Assembly: GCF_018069895.1 (NCBI RefSeq)
Contig: NZ_JAGQDH010000010.1
Span: 1-64,000 of the forward strand
DNA length: 64,000 bases
Direction: 5' to 3'
From: Roseovarius autotrophicus
GTDB taxonomy: Bacteria; Pseudomonadota; Alphaproteobacteria; Rhodobacterales; Rhodobacteraceae
Shown: in pieces, positions 52,085 through 61,914 of the stretch
Position numbering within the stretch: position 1 is the stretch's first letter
Layout of the letters: each line of letters starts with the position of its first letter
Translations under genes and position numbers: made by a program
The notes under the pieces: model-generated
Database searches by the model: none
Seen by the model: only the letters and a program-made list of their open reading frames with translations
Told to the model about the DNA's origin: nothing

Positions 52085-53884
52085 ATGGCGCTCTCGAGGC
52101 GCACGGGGGCACGGTTCCAGGGCGCGATCTGGCCCGGTTTCGTGGACGCGATGACCGGGCTGCTTCTGGTGCTGATGTTCGTGTTGACGATCTTCATGAT
52201 CGTGCAATTCGTGCTGCGAGAAGAGATCAGCGGGCAGGCGTCCAGGCTCGACACGCTTTCCGCCGAGGTGGCCGCGCTGTCGCGCGCTCTGGGGCTGGCC
52301 GAGGATCGCAACGCCAGCCTTCAGGACCGGGTGGGTGTGCTGACCGCCACGTTGGGCGATGCACGCACGCGCGCCACCGAACAGGCGGCGCTGATCGCGC
52401 GGTTGCGCGCGCAAGGCGATGAACAGGCCGCCGCGCTGGAAGAGGCGCGGGGACATATTGCCAGCTTTGAGGAACAGGTGGCAAGCCTTCTGGCCGAGCG
52501 CGACCACGCGCTTGGGCGGGTGGCCGATCTCGAGGGCGCGCAGGCGGATTTGCTTGACGAACAGGCCGCGCTCAACCTCGCGCTGGCTGGGCTCCGCGAG
52601 GAGGTGGACGAACAGGCCGAGGCCGCGCGTCTGGCGGCGGCGCGGCGTGAGGCGCTTGAGGCGCTGGTGGCCGATCTGCGCGCGCGCGAAGCCGAGGCGG
52701 GTGCGGCGCAGGCGGCGCTCGAAGAGCGGTTGAGCGAGGAGGAGGCCGCGCGGATCGCCGAGGCGGCGGCCGCAGAGGCGTTGCGCGCGCGGCTGGAGGG
52801 GGCGCAGACGGAGCTGACGGCGATGACGCTGGCGCTGGAGGCAGAGCGGCGGCGGGCGGAGGAGACGCTTACGCTTCTGGCGGCGACCGAAGCGGTGCGC
52901 GACGATCTCGACGCGCGGCTGGCGCAGGCGCTGCTGGGGCTGGAGGGGCGCGAAGCCGAGATAGGCCAGCTGGAAACGGCGCTGGCCGACGCGCGCGCCG
53001 GGGCACAGACCGCCGAGGAGCTGCGTGCGCGGCTGGTGGCGGCGCTGGCCGCGCAGCGCGCGGCCGAGGCCGAGGCCGAGGATCGGCTGAGTGCGGCGCA
53101 GGAGCGAGCGGTGCTTCTGTCCGAGGCGCGCGCGCGGCTGGCGCAGGAGGCCGCAATCTCCGAGGCCGCGCGGCGCGAGCAGGCCTTGCTGAACAGCCAG
53201 GTGGCGGCGCTGCGCACGCAATTGTCTGAGTTGCAGGCGTTGCTCGACGACGCGCGGGACCGAGAGGCCGAGGCCGAGGTGCAGTTGCAATCGCTGGGTA
53301 ACGAACTCAACACCGCGCTGGCGCGCGTGGCCGCCGAGGAGCGCCGGCGGCGGCAGGCAGAGGAGGAGCGCGCCGCGCTCTTGCAGGCCGAGGCCGAGCG
53401 GCTGGCCGCGGAAAAGGCGGATCTGGAGAGATACCGATCGGATTTCTTCGGGCGGATGCGCGAAATCCTGGGCCAGCAGGAAGGGGTCCGGATCGTGGGC
53501 GACCGGTTCGTGTTCTCGTCAGAGGTGCTGTTCGCGCCGGGTGAGGCCGAGCTTTCGGAGGCCGGACAACGCGAGATCGCAGGGGTGGCGCGGCTTCTGG
53601 GCAATGTGATCGACGAGATCCCGCCCGAGATCGACTGGATTCTGCAGGTGGATGGGCACACCGATACCGTGCCGCTCATGCCTGGTGCGCGGTTCGCCGA
53701 CAACTGGGCGCTGAGCCAGGCGCGGGCGCTGTCGGTGGTGCGCTATCTGGCGACGGTGCTGGGCTTCCCGGCCAGGCGGCTGTCGGCCAATGGCTATGGC
53801 GAATATCAGCCGCTCAACCCGGCAGACACGCCCGAGGCTCGGGCGCAGAACCGGCGGATCGAGTTGAAACTGACCACGCGCTGA
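52085..53884 (+). CDS. MotB/OmpA-like protein with long coiled coil
   Basis: A 599-residue partner of the MotA-like protein. Residues 15-42 are a single membrane helix with a conserved acid, Asp21, in IWPGFVDAMTGLLLVLMF, matching the MotB proton-carrying aspartate. Residues 50-440 form a very long Ala/Glu/Arg-rich coiled coil. The C-terminal OmpA/peptidoglycan-binding domain (about 455-599) ends in VDGHTDTVPLMPGARFADNWALS and RAQNRRIELKL. A proton-driven motor anchored to the cell wall through a long rod is the likely design. Such coiled-coil MotAB pairs resemble Zorya ZorA/ZorB in outline, but no defence nuclease adjoins. Confidence 0.85.
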   Translation: MALSRRTGARFQGAIWPGFVDAMTGLLLVLMFVLTIFMIVQFVLREEISGQASRLDTLSAEVAALSRALGLAEDRNASLQDRVGVLTATLGDARTRATEQAALIARLRAQGDEQAAALEEARGHIASFEEQVASLLAERDHALGRVADLEGAQADLLDEQAALNLALAGLREEVDEQAEAARLAAARREALEALVADLRAREAEAGAAQAALEERLSEEEAARIAEAAAAEALRARLEGAQTELTAMTLALEAERRRAEETLTLLAATEAVRDDLDARLAQALLGLEGREAEIGQLETALADARAGAQTAEELRARLVAALAAQRAAEAEAEDRLSAAQERAVLLSEARARLAQEAAISEAARREQALLNSQVAALRTQLSELQALLDDARDREAEAEVQLQSLGNELNTALARVAAEERRRRQAEEERAALLQAEAERLAAEKADLERYRSDFFGRMREILGQQEGVRIVGDRFVFSSEVLFAPGEAELSEAGQREIAGVARLLGNVIDEIPPEIDWILQVDGHTDTVPLMPGARFADNWALSQARALSVVRYLATVLGFPARRLSANGYGEYQPLNPADTPEARAQNRRIELKLTTR

Positions 53885-53901
53885 CGCCCTTGCGGCCCTT
53901 C

Positions 53902-53938
53902 CGTTCCGGTCTCGCGGGGGAAGGGCGAGACCGGAACG
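53902..53938. terminator. 14-bp hairpin between the MotB-like gene and clpA
   Basis: Bases 53902-53915 and 53925-53938 are perfect reverse complements over 14 bp (CGTTCCGGTCTCGC), with a 9-base loop. They lie between two convergent genes, 17 bases after the MotB-like stop. There is no U-tract, so a two-way terminator or a processing site is inferred. Confidence 0.6.
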
Positions 53939-53947
53939 ATGCGCAGG

Positions 53948-56284
53948 TCATTCCGCTGTCAGCAGGGGCGGCTTCTTCTTGCCGGTGAGGCGGCGGGTGA
54001 CGGGGCCTTCGATGTCGAGGGCGATCCTGTCGTCGCGAACACCCACCTTGACCACCCCGCCCTTGGCCAGCTTGCCGAACAGCAGTTCCTCGGCCAGCGG
54101 CTTCTTGATGTGCTCCTGGATCACCCGGCCAAGCGGGCGCGCGCCCATGCGGTCGTCATAGCCCTTGTCGGCCAGCCAGGCGGCGGCTTCGTCGCTCAGC
54201 TCGATGGTCACGTCACGATCCATGAGCTGCGCTTCGAGTTGCAGCACGAACTTCTCGACCACCTTGAGGATCACCCCGCGCGGCAGCGCGCCGAAGGAGA
54301 TGATAGCATCGAGCCGGTTGCGGAATTCGGGGGTGAAGGTGCGCTCGATGGCGGCAGTATCCTCGCCCTCACGGCGGTCGCGGCCAAAGCCGATGGCCGA
54401 TTTCGCCTGTTCCGCCGCGCCCGCGTTCGAGGTCATGATGAGCACGACGTTGCGGAAATCGACCTTGCGGCCGTTATGGTCGGTGAGCGTGCCGTGGTCC
54501 ATCACCTGAAGCAGGATGTTGAACACGTCCGGGTGCGCCTTTTCGATCTCGTCGAGAAGCAGCACGCAATGGGGATGCTGATCGACCCCGTCGGTCAAGA
54601 GGCCCCCCTGATCGAAGCCGACATAGCCCGGTGGCGCGCCGATGAGGCGCGAGACGGCGTGTTTTTCCATGTATTCCGACATATCAAAACGCAGCAGTTC
54701 CACGCCCAGGGTTTCGGCAAGTTGCTTGGCCACCTCGGTCTTGCCCACCCCGGTGGGTCCGGCGAAAAGGTAGTTGCCGATGGGTTTCTCCGGCTCACGT
54801 AGCCCGGCGCGCGCGAGCTTGATCGCCGAGGACAGTGCCTCGATGGCGGCATCCTGACCGAATACGACCCGCTTTAGCGCGCCTTCGAGATCGCGTAGAA
54901 CCTCGGCATCGTTCTTGGACACGTTCTTGGGCGGGATGCGGGCGATCTTGGCGACCACATCCTCGATCTCCTTGACGCCGATGGACTTGCGCCGCTTGGA
55001 GGCGGCGACGAGGTGCTGCGCCGCACCCGCCTCGTCGATCACGTCGATGGCTTTGTCGGGCAGCTTGCGGTCGTTGATGTAGCGCGCCGAGAGATCCACG
55101 GCCGAGCGGATCGCGTCGTTGGTATACTTGACCGAATGGTGGTCCTCGAAATAGGGCTTGAGGCCCAGGAGGATCTTGATCGCATCCTCCACCGTCGGTT
55201 CGCTTACATCGATCTTCTGGAAGCGGCGGGCCAGCGCGCGGTCCTTCTCGAAATGCTGGCGGAACTCCTTGTAGGTGGTCGAGCCCATGCAGCGCAGCTT
55301 GCCGCCCTGAAGCGCGGGCTTGAGCAGGTTGGAGGCATCCATCGCCCCGCCCGAGGTGGCGCCCGCGCCGATCACGGTGTGGATTTCGTCGATGAAAAGC
55401 ACCGCGTCGGGATGCTTCTCAAGCTCGGTGACTACCGCCTTGAGCCGTTCCTCGAAATCGCCACGATAGCGGGTGCCCGCCAGAAGCGCGCCCATGTCGA
55501 GCGAATAGATCGTGGTGTGGGCAAGCACCTCGGGCGTTTCGCCCTTGACGATCTTGTGCGCCAGACCCTCGGCGATGGCGGTCTTGCCGACGCCCGGATC
55601 ACCCACGAGGATCGGGTTGTTCTTGCGCCGCCGGCAAAGAACCTGGATGCACCGCTCGACTTCGCGGTCCCGACCGATGAGCGGGTCGATATCGCCGCGC
55701 CGGGCCTTTTCGTTGAGGTCCACGCAGTATTTGGAGAGAGCCGAATCACCCACTTCTACGGCGTCGCTCTCGACCTTGGTGCCGGTGCCTTCGTCGTCCA
55801 TCTCCGTCGCGCCGGTGACAGGGCGGGATTCGCCATAGGCCGGGTTCTTGGCAACGCCATGGGCGATGAAATTCACCGCGTCATAGCGCGTCATGTCCTG
55901 TTCCTGTAGGAAATAGGCCGCGTTCGATTCACGCTCGGCAAAGATCGCCACCAGCACGTTCGCGCCCGTCACTTCGGTGCGCCCCGAACTCTGGACGTGG
56001 ATCGCCGCGCGCTGGATCACGCGCTGGAATGCTGCCGTCGGCACCGCCTCGGAGCCGTCGATATCGGTGATCAGATTGGCGAGATCCTCGTCGATGAATT
56101 CCACCAGAGAGGTGCGCAATTCTTCGGTATCGACGCTGCATGCCTTCATCACGCGCGCGGCGTCGGGTTCGTCCACCAGCGCCAGCAGGAGATGCTCGAG
56201 GGTTGCGAATTCGTGCCGCCGCGCATTGGCAAGCGCGAGAGCGGCATGGATTGCCTGTTCAAGTGTTGTCGAGAATGAAGGCAC
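53948..56284 (-). CDS. clpA: ATP-dependent Clp protease ATP-binding subunit ClpA
   Basis: A 778-residue AAA+ unfoldase that feeds substrates to the ClpP peptidase. The N-terminal Clp-N repeat domain covers residues 1-145. Two ATPase modules follow: Walker [15 protein letters not shown] (about residue 230) and [14 protein letters not shown] (about residue 510), with Walker [15 protein letters not shown] and [14 protein letters not shown] ClpP-binding IGF loop is visible as SAIGFGRDR around residue 630. The start is GTG with AAGGAG upstream. It lies 157 bases after gloB on the same strand. With Bpt it points to an N-end rule pathway. Confidence 0.96.
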   Translation of the reverse strand: MPSFSTTLEQAIHAALALANARRHEFATLEHLLLALVDEPDAARVMKACSVDTEELRTSLVEFIDEDLANLITDIDGSEAVPTAAFQRVIQRAAIHVQSSGRTEVTGANVLVAIFAERESNAAYFLQEQDMTRYDAVNFIAHGVAKNPAYGESRPVTGATEMDDEGTGTKVESDAVEVGDSALSKYCVDLNEKARRGDIDPLIGRDREVERCIQVLCRRRKNNPILVGDPGVGKTAIAEGLAHKIVKGETPEVLAHTTIYSLDMGALLAGTRYRGDFEERLKAVVTELEKHPDAVLFIDEIHTVIGAGATSGGAMDASNLLKPALQGGKLRCMGSTTYKEFRQHFEKDRALARRFQKIDVSEPTVEDAIKILLGLKPYFEDHHSVKYTNDAIRSAVDLSARYINDRKLPDKAIDVIDEAGAAQHLVAASKRRKSIGVKEIEDVVAKIARIPPKNVSKNDAEVLRDLEGALKRVVFGQDAAIEALSSAIKLARAGLREPEKPIGNYLFAGPTGVGKTEVAKQLAETLGVELLRFDMSEYMEKHAVSRLIGAPPGYVGFDQGGLLTDGVDQHPHCVLLLDEIEKAHPDVFNILLQVMDHGTLTDHNGRKVDFRNVVLIMTSNAGAAEQAKSAIGFGRDRREGEDTAAIERTFTPEFRNRLDAIISFGALPRGVILKVVEKFVLQLEAQLMDRDVTIELSDEAAAWLADKGYDDRMGARPLGRVIQEHIKKPLAEELLFGKLAKGGVVKVGVRDDRIALDIEGPVTRRLTGKKKPPLLTAE

Positions 56285-56441
56285 GGTCGTGCTCCTTCTG
56301 ATCTTGGCCGCCAGGCATCTTACCCGACAACCTTGGCCTCATAGTGTTAAAGTTTGGTCGATGATGGCCGGGCTTCAAGACATAATTTGTAAAACTGCCT
56401 CACTTTTATTCAGTGTATCGCGGGGTTGTCGTAACATTGCA

Positions 56442-57209
56442 TCAGAAGTGGTCCTTGCGGCGGCGGATTTCGGCAAAGACATCCGCGTCCGCCGCCTCCT
56501 CCATGCCAAGGCGGGCGCGGATAGCGGGATCGTCGGCGCGCAGGAACGGGTTGGTGGCCAGTTCCTCGTCCAGCCGCGAGGGGACGGTGGGGCGGCCTTG
56601 GGCACGGGCCGACTCGACCGCCGCCACCCGATCGTGCAGCCGGGGGTTGTCCGGGTCGATGGTCAGGGCAAAGCGGGCATTGGCGGCGGTGTATTCGTGG
56701 CCGGAATAGACCGTGGTCGCGGGCGGCAGGGTGGCCAGCTTGCCCAGGCTTTCATGCATCTGGTGCATGGTGCCCTCGAACACTCGCCCGCAGCCAAGCG
56801 CCATCAGGCTGTCGGCGGTAAACACCGCCGCGCTAGCCGGGAAGTGAAGGGCGATATGGCCCATCGTATGCCCTGAAACGTCGATCACATGGCCGGTCTC
56901 GGCGCCGATGCCGATTGTGTCACCTTCGGTCACGGCAAGGTCAAGAGGGGGCAGCCGATGGGCGTCCGTAGCGGCGCCGATGACGCGGGCAGGGGCCTCG
57001 GACAGCAGTGCGTCTAGCCCCTGGATGTGGTCGGCATGGTGGTGGGTCAGCACGACATCCGAAAGCGTCCAGCCCTGTTCGCGCAGCGCGGCGAGGACCG
57101 GTGCGGCCTCGGGGACGTCCACCGCCGCCGTCGCGCCGGTCGCCGGATCATGCGCGAGAAAGGCGTAATTGTCCGAAAGGCAGGGAATGGTGAGGATTTG
57201 CAAGGCCAT
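56442..57209 (-). CDS. gloB: Hydroxyacylglutathione hydrolase (glyoxalase II)
   Basis: A 255-residue metallo-beta-lactamase-fold enzyme that hydrolyses S-lactoylglutathione to lactate and glutathione. The binuclear metal site is LTHHHADHIQG (His56, His58, Asp60, His61), with DVSGHTMGHIALH supplying another histidine. The C-terminal domain has the YSGHEYTAANARFAL block and glutathione-binding residues (ATNPFLR). The length is typical of GloB. It precedes clpA on the same strand and diverges from the methyltransferase gene, with 62 bases between the starts. Confidence 0.95.
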   Translation of the reverse strand: MALQILTIPCLSDNYAFLAHDPATGATAAVDVPEAAPVLAALREQGWTLSDVVLTHHHADHIQGLDALLSEAPARVIGAATDAHRLPPLDLAVTEGDTIGIGAETGHVIDVSGHTMGHIALHFPASAAVFTADSLMALGCGRVFEGTMHQMHESLGKLATLPPATTVYSGHEYTAANARFALTIDPDNPRLHDRVAAVESARAQGRPTVPSRLDEELATNPFLRADDPAIRARLGMEEAADADVFAEIRRRKDHF

Positions 57210-57271
57210 GCTCTGTTCCCGTGTCGTTTCTGGTGCTAGCGTGAGAGTGACGTATCAGCGGCGGCACTTCA

Positions 57272-58012
57272 ATGCATCTCGATGTGCAGGATTTGAGAAA
57301 CTTCTACTACCGCAATCCTCTGGGTCGTGCGGTGCAGAAGACCTTGCGCGCGCAGATTGCCACGTTCTGGCCAGAGGCACAGGGGCAGACCGTGGCGGGG
57401 TTCGGGTTTGCCGTGCCGTTCCTGCGGCCCTATCTGGCGGATGCGCGGCGCGTGGTCGGGCTGATGCCCGGGCCGCAAGGCGTGATCGCCTGGCCGCAGG
57501 GGATGCCCAATGTCGCGGTGCTGTGCGAGGAAACGCTCTGGCCGCTGGAAACGGGGCATGTGGACAAGCTTCTCGTGGTGCACGGGCTGGAGACATCGGA
57601 CCGGCCCGGCGATCTTCTGGAGGAGTGCTGGCGTGTGCTCGGGCCCGGCGGCTCGGCGCTTTTCGTGGTGCCGAACCGGGCCGGGCTCTGGTCGCGCTCG
57701 GACCGCACACCGTTCGGTTTCGGGCGGCCCTTCAGTCAGGGGCAGCTGGAGAGCCAGTTGAAGGCGCATGGCTTTCTGCCAGAGCGCCACGCCACCGCGC
57801 TCTATCAGCCGCCATCGGCCCGCCCGTTCTGGCGGCGAACGGCCGGCATGTGGGAGCGCATGGGCGCGCGCCTTTCGATGGTGGCGGCGGGCGGCGTGCT
57901 GGTGGTGGAGGCGACCAAGCGCGTGCAGGCGTCCGGCGGGCCGGGATTGCGTGAGAAGGTCAAGAGGCCCCTCGGCGTGCTGGTGCCGCAGCCCGAGGCC
58001 AAGCCGGTCTGA
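57272..58012 (+). CDS. SAM-dependent methyltransferase-like protein
   Basis: A 246-residue class I methyltransferase-like protein. The core pattern has [18 protein letters not shown] at the N-terminus, [15 protein letters not shown] in place of the usual GxGxG SAM motif, [35 protein letters not shown], and a C-terminal basic tail. The first SAM-binding loop is degenerate (GFGFAVP), so activity is not certain. The substrate is unknown. The gene is divergent from gloB, and the pair occurs commonly in this group as I recall. Confidence 0.8.
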   Translation: MHLDVQDLRNFYYRNPLGRAVQKTLRAQIATFWPEAQGQTVAGFGFAVPFLRPYLADARRVVGLMPGPQGVIAWPQGMPNVAVLCEETLWPLETGHVDKLLVVHGLETSDRPGDLLEECWRVLGPGGSALFVVPNRAGLWSRSDRTPFGFGRPFSQGQLESQLKAHGFLPERHATALYQPPSARPFWRRTAGMWERMGARLSMVAAGGVLVVEATKRVQASGGPGLREKVKRPLGVLVPQPEAKPV

Positions 58013-58141
58013 GCGGTCAAGTCAGGCGGCAGAAACTCTTTCGGGAAAGGGTTTTCGGCAGGTGAAACGACTCTCTTTCCGGGGTGGCGTTGCGTGGCGA
58101 GTGCGGCGGCGGTCGTGGGCAGCGGGCTGGCGATGATCGGC

Positions 58142-58627
58142 TCAGCCGGATATCCGGCGGATGCCGATGCGGCTGCCGATGCCTTCCGGACGGGGCAGGG
58201 CGGCGTGGGCTCGGGCCATGGCGGCGACGCGGTCGGCGATGTCGGCGGGCATGGGCACGACGCGCGGCCCCGAAAGATCGACATGAAGGGTCAGCCCCTC
58301 GCCCGTGGCGGCCAGCCAGCCCTCCTCGTGGTATAGTTCCTGAAAGGAATGAAACCGTTTGGCGTCATGGTCGAGCAGGTAAAACGTGCTGAACAGCCGG
58401 TCGCCCAGCTTCACCTCGCGCAGGTAGCGGATGTGGAACTCGGCCGTATAGGTGGTCAGACCGCGCGCCGCAACGTAATCGGGACCAAGGCCCATCTCGG
58501 CAAAGGCCTCGTCGGCGCAGCGATCCAGAAGCACGGTGTAATAGCCCATGTTCATATGGCCGTTATAGTCGATCCAGCCCTCCTCGACGCTGTGGAAGGC
58601 AGAACGGAACGGAGCGAAAGAGGTCAT
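58142..58627 (-). CDS. Thioesterase family protein (hotdog fold)
   Basis: A 161-residue protein of the 4-hydroxybenzoyl-CoA thioesterase type. The motif EEGWIDYNGHMNMGYYTVLLDRCADEAF has the catalytic Asp in place DYNGHMN, and the hotdog-fold core continues with YTAEFHIRYLREVKLGDRLF. Such enzymes cleave acyl-CoA or acyl-ACP thioesters. It is close to the lipid operon on the opposite strand, which begins at 58921, so a link to acyl chain supply is possible but unproven. It resembles thioesterases found next to carnitine dehydrogenase genes. Confidence 0.82.
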   Translation of the reverse strand: MTSFAPFRSAFHSVEEGWIDYNGHMNMGYYTVLLDRCADEAFAEMGLGPDYVAARGLTTYTAEFHIRYLREVKLGDRLFSTFYLLDHDAKRFHSFQELYHEEGWLAATGEGLTLHVDLSGPRVVPMPADIADRVAAMARAHAALPRPEGIGSRIGIRRISG

Positions 58628-58920
58628 GCACGGGGCCTTTCGGTGCTGTCGCGCGCAGGCTAGCAGGGCGCGGCGCGACGGAAAAGGGGGCGGGTGGTGC
58701 GCACGGTTGTCGTCACACTGTTACGAAATGGAAATCATTCGTGACGAAAAATGCAGGATATCGCCTATGTTTTTGCTTGGATCACAGGGGCTTCGGGCAG
58801 CACGCTTGACATAAAACAATCGCTTGTATCTATCGGGCGGATACCCACGACCAGTGGCGAGCAGAACGGCCCGTTGCCCGAATTCGGCAGGTTGAGGCCC
58901 CTAGGACAAAGGACATCTCC
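58628..58920. other. Control region of the ceramide-type operon (293 bases)
   Basis: This stretch separates the thioesterase gene from the divergent acyl-AMP ligase gene. It holds TTGACA (58806-58811) with TCTATC 17 bases on (58829-58834), a plausible sigma-70 promoter about 90 bases before the ATG. It also has an inverted repeat, TCGTCAC (58710-58716) and GTGACGA (58741-58747), which encloses ACGAA...TTCGT. An ORF starting at 58751 has no coding character. Confidence 0.5.
58806..58834 (+). promoter_or_regulatory. Putative sigma-70 promoter of the ceramide-type operon
   Basis: A perfect TTGACA -35 element (58806-58811) is followed after 17 bases by TCTATC (58829-58834), a weak -10. Transcription would start about 80 bases upstream of the acyl-AMP ligase ATG. 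Confidence 0.4.
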
Positions 58921-60720
58921 ATGCAAGCGACCGGCAGTTCGCATGATCTTGCCTTGCGAAAGGCTGACTTTTCCACGCTGTGCGAGGCGCTCGATTATGC
59001 TGCGCAGGGCGAGACGGGGGTGAACTTCTACAATGCCCGGGGCGAGATCTATTCTTCGACCACCTATACCGGGTTGCGCGCCGAGTCGATGGCGCTGGCA
59101 CGCCGTCTCATGGGTCTCGGGATCGAGCGGGGCGGGCGTGTGGCGCTGGTGGCCGAGACCTCGCCGCATTTCGTACGCTTCTTCTGGGCTTGCCAATATG
59201 CGGGCCTCGTGCCGGTGCCCTTGCCCGCGACCATCCAGATCGGCGGCCACGCCGCCTATGTGGCACAACTGGCGCAACTGATCCGCAATTGCGGTGCCTC
59301 GGCGGCGATGGCGACGCCGGAATGGGTGGATTTCCTCCACGAGGCGGTGGCCGATATTGACCTCACCTGCGTGGGCACGCCCGAGACTTTCGACGCGCTG
59401 CCCGAGGCCACGGGCGATCTGCCCGGCGTCAGCCCCGACAGCACCGCCTATCTTCAGTATACTTCGGGCAGCACCCGTTTTCCGCGCGGCGTGGTGATCG
59501 ACCAGAAGACCGTTCTGGCCAATATCCGCGACATGGCGACGAACGGGTTGAAGATGCGCGATGGCGACCGGTTCGGCTCGTGGCTGCCGTTCTATCACGA
59601 CATGGGGCTTGTCGCCTTCATCATCATGCCGATGGCGACGCAACGCTCGGTCGATTTCCTTGGCACCCATGATTTTGCCATGCGCCCGCGCAAATGGCTC
59701 GAGATGATGTCCGCGAACCGCGCCACGATCACCTCTGCCCCGCCCTTTGCCTATGAGCTGGCGGTGATGCGGGTGCGACCGCACGATGCCGAGGGGCTGG
59801 ACCTCAGCGCGCTGCGCGTGGCTTGCGTGGGCGCCGAGATGATCAGCCCCGAGCCGCTGGAACGCTTTGCCGAGGTGCTGGCGCCCGCCGGTTTCCGCAA
59901 GACCGCGTTCCTGCCCTGCTACGGCATGGCGGAGTGCTCGCTCGGTATCAGCTTCCTGCCGCTCGATGAGGAAGTCCGCATCGATTACATCGATTCCGAA
60001 GACATGCAGCATGACGGCATCGCCCGCCCGGTCGACCCGTCCGCGGCAGGCGCCGAGCGTCGCGTGGCGCGTTATGTGGATTGCGGCATGCTGCTGCCGA
60101 CGTTTCAGATCGAGATCCGGGATGAGACCGGCCAGCCCCTGCCCGAGCGCCACGCCGGCGTGATTCACCTGCGCGGCCCGAGCGTGATGAGCGAGTATTT
60201 CCAGGATCCGGAAATGACGCGCGAGGCGCTGAGCGCCGATGGCTGGCTCAACACCGGCGATATCGGCTATCTCGCGGGCGGACGGCTGTTCCTGACGGGC
60301 CGGAAGAAGGACATGATCATCATCCACGGCCGCAATATCTGGCCGCAGGACTTGGAACATCTGGCCAAGAGCCAGCCGGGTGTGAGCTATAACGATGTCG
60401 CGGCCTTCTCGGTTCCGTCCGAGGACGGGCGGCACGAGGAGGCGGTGATCGTGGTGCAATGCCGAGAGCGCGACGAGGTCAAGCGCGCGCGTCTGGTCAA
60501 GACCATCACCGGGCTGGTGCGCAGCGAATTCGGCATCGATTGCCGGGTGGAACTGGTGCCGACCCGGACGTTGCCGCGCACCTCCTCGGGCAAGCTGGCG
60601 CGCGCGCGTGCGCGGCTCGACCATATCGCGCGCAGGCAGGCGGCGGCCTCGGTGCCGGTGCAGCCTGCCACCGCTCAGCCCGAGACCGTGGACGAGGCAC
60701 CGATCCGTTACATTGCATGA
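58921..60720 (+). CDS. Fatty acyl-AMP/acyl-ACP ligase (AasR-like)
   Basis: A 599-residue adenylate-forming enzyme. The phosphate-binding loop is YLQYTSGSTRFPRGVVID (residues about 179-196); later motifs are YGMAECSLGI and LNTGDIGYLAGGRLFLTGRKKDMIIIHGRN. It fits the fatty acyl-AMP ligase group that loads acyl chains onto a carrier protein. An ACP gene is two genes downstream. In Caulobacter a similar enzyme (AasR) activates fatty acid for ceramide synthesis. The short C-terminal tail (AAASVPVQPATAQPE) is disordered. Its stop overlaps the next start (ATGA). Confidence 0.88.
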   Translation: MQATGSSHDLALRKADFSTLCEALDYAAQGETGVNFYNARGEIYSSTTYTGLRAESMALARRLMGLGIERGGRVALVAETSPHFVRFFWACQYAGLVPVPLPATIQIGGHAAYVAQLAQLIRNCGASAAMATPEWVDFLHEAVADIDLTCVGTPETFDALPEATGDLPGVSPDSTAYLQYTSGSTRFPRGVVIDQKTVLANIRDMATNGLKMRDGDRFGSWLPFYHDMGLVAFIIMPMATQRSVDFLGTHDFAMRPRKWLEMMSANRATITSAPPFAYELAVMRVRPHDAEGLDLSALRVACVGAEMISPEPLERFAEVLAPAGFRKTAFLPCYGMAECSLGISFLPLDEEVRIDYIDSEDMQHDGIARPVDPSAAGAERRVARYVDCGMLLPTFQIEIRDETGQPLPERHAGVIHLRGPSVMSEYFQDPEMTREALSADGWLNTGDIGYLAGGRLFLTGRKKDMIIIHGRNIWPQDLEHLAKSQPGVSYNDVAAFSVPSEDGRHEEAVIVVQCRERDEVKRARLVKTITGLVRSEFGIDCRVELVPTRTLPRTSSGKLARARARLDHIARRQAAASVPVQPATAQPETVDEAPIRYIA

Positions 60721-61667
60721 CCCGATGGGTCGCGGTCACCGGTGCTGCGGGCTTTGTCGGGCGGGCGCTGGTCGCGCGGCTTCTGGACGAAGGCTACGGC
60801 GTGCGCGCGCTGGTGCATCGCACCCCGCTCGACATCACCCATCCCGCGCTTGAATGCGTGACGGGCGGCCTCGGCGAGGAGGCGGCACTAAGTCGGCTGG
60901 TCGAGGGCGCGGAGGTGGTGGTGCATGTGGCGGGCGTGGTGCGTGGGCGCGCCGCGCGTGATTTCCTGCCCGTGAATGCCGAAGGCGTGGCGCGCGTGGC
61001 GCGCATCGTGGGTGCACAGCCCGTGCCGCCGCGCATGATCCTGATTTCCTCGCTCGCCGCGCGCGCGCCGTACCTGTCGCATTATGCCGCAAGCAAGCGC
61101 GAGGGCGAGGCGCGGCTGGCGCAAACCGCTCTCGATCACGCGATCCTGCGCCCGCCCGCGATCTATGGGCCGGGTGACAAGGAACTGGTGCCGCTGTTCG
61201 AGGCAATGGCGCGCGGCATCGTGCCGCTGCCGGGGGGGCGGGGGGCGCGCGCCTCGCTTTTGCATGTGGACGATCTGGCGCGGGCCATCCTGGCGCTTAT
61301 CGCGCGCCCGGCACCCGGCACGTTCGAGCTGCATGACGGGCGCGCGGGCGGCTATGGCTGGGAGGAGATCGCGGCCATCGTCGAACAGGTGTCGGGGCGC
61401 GGGCGCGGCTGGCGCGTGCCGCTTCCCGGCGTGCTCTTGCACGGCGTCGCCACCGTCAATCTTTTCGCCGCGCGGCTTTTCGGCTATCAGCCGATGCTGA
61501 GCCCCGGCAAGGTGCGCGAGTTGCGCCACCCCGACTGGGTGGCCGACAATGCCGCGCTGAGCGCCGTCACCGGCTGGCAACCGCAGATTCCGCTGGCCGA
61601 GGGGCTGTGCGGGCTTTGGGGCAAGCCAAGGCCGCAAACCGAGAAAGGCAAGAGCCATGTCATCTGA
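60717..61667 (+). CDS. NAD(P)-dependent epimerase/dehydratase-family reductase (CerR-like)
   Basis: A 316-residue extended short-chain dehydrogenase. The nucleotide-binding motif VTGAAGFVGRALV is at residues 7-19, and the catalytic YxxxK appears as SHYAASKREGEARL. In the Caulobacter ceramide locus the matching gene (cerR) reduces 3-ketosphinganine, and gene order here is the same. The C-terminal half (GVLLHGVATVNLFAARLFGY) is less conserved. It overlaps the acyl-AMP ligase stop (ATGA) and is followed by acpR with an overlap of 11 bases. Confidence 0.82.
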   Translation: MTRWVAVTGAAGFVGRALVARLLDEGYGVRALVHRTPLDITHPALECVTGGLGEEAALSRLVEGAEVVVHVAGVVRGRAARDFLPVNAEGVARVARIVGAQPVPPRMILISSLAARAPYLSHYAASKREGEARLAQTALDHAILRPPAIYGPGDKELVPLFEAMARGIVPLPGGRGARASLLHVDDLARAILALIARPAPGTFELHDGRAGGYGWEEIAAIVEQVSGRGRGWRVPLPGVLLHGVATVNLFAARLFGYQPMLSPGKVRELRHPDWVADNAALSAVTGWQPQIPLAEGLCGLWGKPRPQTEKGKSHVI

Positions 61668-61914
61668 AACGCCCGAAGAAATCATCGAGACGCTTTACGG
61701 CTTTCTGGAGCGATTTCCGAAAGCCGCGGGCAATCTTGGCCCCGACACGAAGCTTGCCGATGATCTCAGTCTCGATTCGGTCAATCTGATGGAACTGCTG
61801 GTGGAGATCGAGGACCATTACGATATCGGCCTGCCGCTCAACATGATGGCCGATATCACGACGATCCGCGAACTGGCCGTCAGGATATCTCAACTCGTCG
61901 AGGACAAGGCATGA
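61657..61914 (+). CDS. Acyl carrier protein (AcpR-like)
   Basis: An 85-residue acidic four-helix carrier. The phosphopantetheine attachment serine is Ser41 in LSLDSVNLMELLVEIED, which differs from the common DSLDTVEL pattern by the residues after serine. Helix 3 contains the TTIRELAVRISQL segment. A dedicated carrier within an operon with an acyl-AMP ligase and serine palmitoyltransferase fits delivery of the acyl chain to the transferase. It overlaps the cerR-like gene by 11 bases and the spt gene by 4 (ATGA). Confidence 0.92.
   Translation: MSSETPEEIIETLYGFLERFPKAAGNLGPDTKLADDLSLDSVNLMELLVEIEDHYDIGLPLNMMADITTIRELAVRISQLVEDKA

Noticed and set aside
52004..53290. Long minus-strand ORFs opposite the coiled coil of the MotB-like gene
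   Set aside because: They arise because the Ala/Glu/Arg coiled-coil repeat reads as Leu/Arg/Ser-rich sequence on the other strand.
50878..53884. Full Zorya defence system
   Set aside because: The pair resembles ZorA/ZorB in outline, but the neighbours are a cyclotransferase and clpA, with no ZorC/ZorD/ZorE-type gene.
58751..59023. 90-residue ORF overlapping the start of the acyl-AMP ligase gene
   Set aside because: It has no ribosome site and no coding character, and it overlaps the ligase in another frame.
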